A program made the position numbers and the translations under genes. 5,598 bases of DNA from NCBI GenBank assembly GCA_001604435.1, contig LVBO01000044.1, positions 1 to 5,598 on the forward strand. The letters run 5' to 3'. The notes under the pieces were generated by a model. The model was not told the DNA's origin. It worked only from the letters and a program-made list of their open reading frames with translations, and did not search any database. Source of the stretch: Synergistales bacterium Syner_01 (GTDB taxonomy: Bacteria > Synergistota > Synergistia > Synergistales > Aminobacteriaceae). Below, one piece after another: positions 4,331-5,598 of the stretch. Every line of letters starts with the position of its first letter. Positions within the stretch are counted from its first letter, which is position 1.

Positions 4331-5598
4331 ATGGAAGCCGTCTTCGTCGCGCTGGGTACGTTGTTCATCGGTATGGCGATCGGCATGCCGTTGTGTTGGT
4401 TGTTTATTTCGAGTTCGGTCGCCGGTCTGTTGGCGTCCGGTTCGTCGATAACCTTTTTGGCCGGGACGTTTTATCATGCGGTGGACAACAACGTCCTGAT
4501 GGCCGTGGCGTTCTTCATCTTCGCGGGAAGCTTGCTCTCCGAAGCGGGATTGGCCGACCGGATCGTTCGCTTTTCCTATGCGCTCGTCGGTCGTCTCAGA
4601 GGAGGAATGGAAGTCGTCGGCATCGTATCGACGCTTTTTTTAGGCGCGCTTACGGGCTCCTCCATTCCCTGTATTTCGGCGTTGATTCCGCTCCTTGTGC
4701 CGCGTCTCGAACGATACGGATACGAGAAAAAGTATACGGCAGCGCTCATCTGCTCCTGTTGTTTTCTCGGCTATCTCATCCCGCCGAGCGTGCCCGCGTT
4801 GCTGTATTGTCTCATCGCGCAGCAATCCGTGTCCGCGATGTTCCTTGCGACGATTATTCCCGGTATGTTGATCGCCGGCGGCTATGCGGTGCTCAATTAC
4901 ATCGTCTGTCCGAGGTTTTTCAACCCGGCGTTGATTCAGGAGTCCCCATCGGTACCGACGACCTTCGGCGAATCCCTCAAAGAGCTGGGAAAGGCAACGT
5001 GGGTCGCGATCCCCGCGCTGGGCTGTCCCGCGCTCATCATGGTGGGCATCTACGGCGGAATTTGCACGCCCAATGAAGCGGGGGCCGTAGCCGCGGTATA
5101 CTGCATGGTCATCGGGTATTTCGTGTACCGGGAACTGACTCCGGAAGGAACCCGTCGCGCGCTCCACAGCTCGATTCTCTCCATCGGCGTCGTCATCGTC
5201 CTGATCGCGACGGGGACGGTTTTCGGGCGTTATCTGATCAAAATAGGCGTCGCGCAAATGGTGGCCAATTTCGCGATGAACCTGTTCCACACGAAAGCCA
5301 TGATCCTCATGTCCATGAATATCGTTCTGCTCGTCCTGGGAATGTTTATCGACGGCACGCCGATTCTCGTGCTCGCGGTTCCGCTGTTCCTCCCTCTCAT
5401 GCAGCAGCTCGACGTCAATCTGGTGCATCTCGGCTCCATCGTGATCCTGAACATCGGACTGGGCGTCATCACTCCCCCCTTCGCGATGTCTCTTTTCGTA
5501 GGAACGCGGCTTTCGGGGTGCACGTACATGGAACTCGTGAAGATCGTTTTGGTTTTTTTCGTTTTCGTAGGCATCCCCGTGTTGTTGCTGACAACGTA
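4331..5598 (+). CDS. dctM: TRAP transporter large permease subunit, DctM type (3' end cut by window)
   Basis: The large inner-membrane subunit that forms the transport path and couples solute uptake to an ion gradient. ATG at 4331 is preceded by AAGGAGG (4315-4321), nine bases away, and the frame is open for 422 codons to the window edge. Family members are about 425-440 residues, so only a short tail is missing. Typical motifs in order: FFIFAGSLLSEAGLADR (61-77), the GSS motif in GALTGSSIP (105-113), GYLIPPSVPALLY (147-159) with IIPGMLIAGG after it, GGICTPNEAGAVAAVY (242-257), D341-G-T-P-I in the second half, and GLGVITPPFAMSLFVG (376-391). The region after the GSS motif (CISALIPLLVPRLERYGY) departs from the usual small-residue pattern, and a C141-S-C143-C144 cluster lies just before the IPPS motif. 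It ends the operon as far as seen. Confidence 0.95.
   Translation, partial: MEAVFVALGTLFIGMAIGMPLCWLFISSSVAGLLASGSSITFLAGTFYHAVDNNVLMAVAFFIFAGSLLSEAGLADRIVRFSYALVGRLRGGMEVVGIVSTLFLGALTGSSIPCISALIPLLVPRLERYGYEKKYTAALICSCCFLGYLIPPSVPALLYCLIAQQSVSAMFLATIIPGMLIAGGYAVLNYIVCPRFFNPALIQESPSVPTTFGESLKELGKATWVAIPALGCPALIMVGIYGGICTPNEAGAVAAVYCMVIGYFVYRELTPEGTRRALHSSILSIGVVIVLIATGTVFGRYLIKIGVAQMVANFAMNLFHTKAMILMSMNIVLLVLGMFIDGTPILVLAVPLFLPLMQQLDVNLVHLGSIVILNIGLGVITPPFAMSLFVGTRLSGCTYMELVKIVLVFFVFVGIPVLLLTT

Noticed and set aside
2413..4386. A 657-codon open frame on the minus strand
   Set aside because: It lies opposite dctP and dctQ, is Arg/His/Pro-rich without any domain pattern, and is explained by the codon bias of the real genes.
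4640..5428. A 262-codon minus-strand open frame opposite dctM
   Set aside because: It is composed of charged, patternless residues and lies fully opposite a clear DctM; an antisense shadow.
1..5598. CRISPR arrays, tRNA or rRNA genes, insertion sequences, phage genes
   Set aside because: No regularly spaced repeats, cloverleaf patterns, transposase-like products or terminal inverted repeats were found on reading both strands.

Overview
The window carries a TRAP (tripartite ATP-independent periplasmic) transporter operon with its own linked regulator, preceded by two unrelated genes. It looks like chromosomal DNA from a moderately GC-rich, Gram-negative-type anaerobe. A periplasmic solute receptor with a Sec signal peptide points to a diderm cell, and cysteines are frequent in the operon's proteins, even in the exported one. 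Synergistota would fit, since that phylum is rich in TRAP systems, but this is a guess from style; nothing here fixes the taxon.

Layout. 1-230 (+) is the C-terminal end of a MATE-type multidrug/metabolite exporter. 237-285 holds a perfect 12-bp inverted repeat between two convergent genes. 318-749 (-) is a complete GNAT acetyltransferase of the YpeA type. 750-1166 has no gene I can support; it holds small imperfect repeats and palindromes. 1167-1195 is a near-consensus sigma-70 promoter reading right, with an interrupted palindrome and an 11-bp tandem repeat over and just after its -10 box. 1245-2582 (+) encodes a 445-residue regulator. 2635-3723 (+) is the TRAP substrate-binding protein (DctP type), 3805-4329 (+) the small membrane subunit (DctQ type) and 4331-5598 (+) the large membrane subunit (DctM type), cut by the window edge only a few residues before its expected end.

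How it works together. The promoter at 1167 probably drives regulator, dctP, dctQ and dctM as one transcript, since no comparably good promoter is visible further down. DctP captures an organic acid or similar solute in the periplasm and hands it to DctQM, which imports it with sodium or protons. A GC-rich hairpin between dctP and dctQ probably protects the dctP message or partly stops transcription, giving more receptor than membrane protein. The regulator probably senses the imported solute or a product of it and acts on the palindrome at its own promoter.

The most interesting item is this regulator. It appears to combine a cysteine-rich N-terminal sensor domain, a central cyclase/GGDEF-like fold whose signature is degenerate (TMGQF where GGDEF would be), and a C-terminal winged helix. 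I do not recognise it as a named family. The transporter genes themselves are ordinary in layout. The substrate cannot be read from the sequence.
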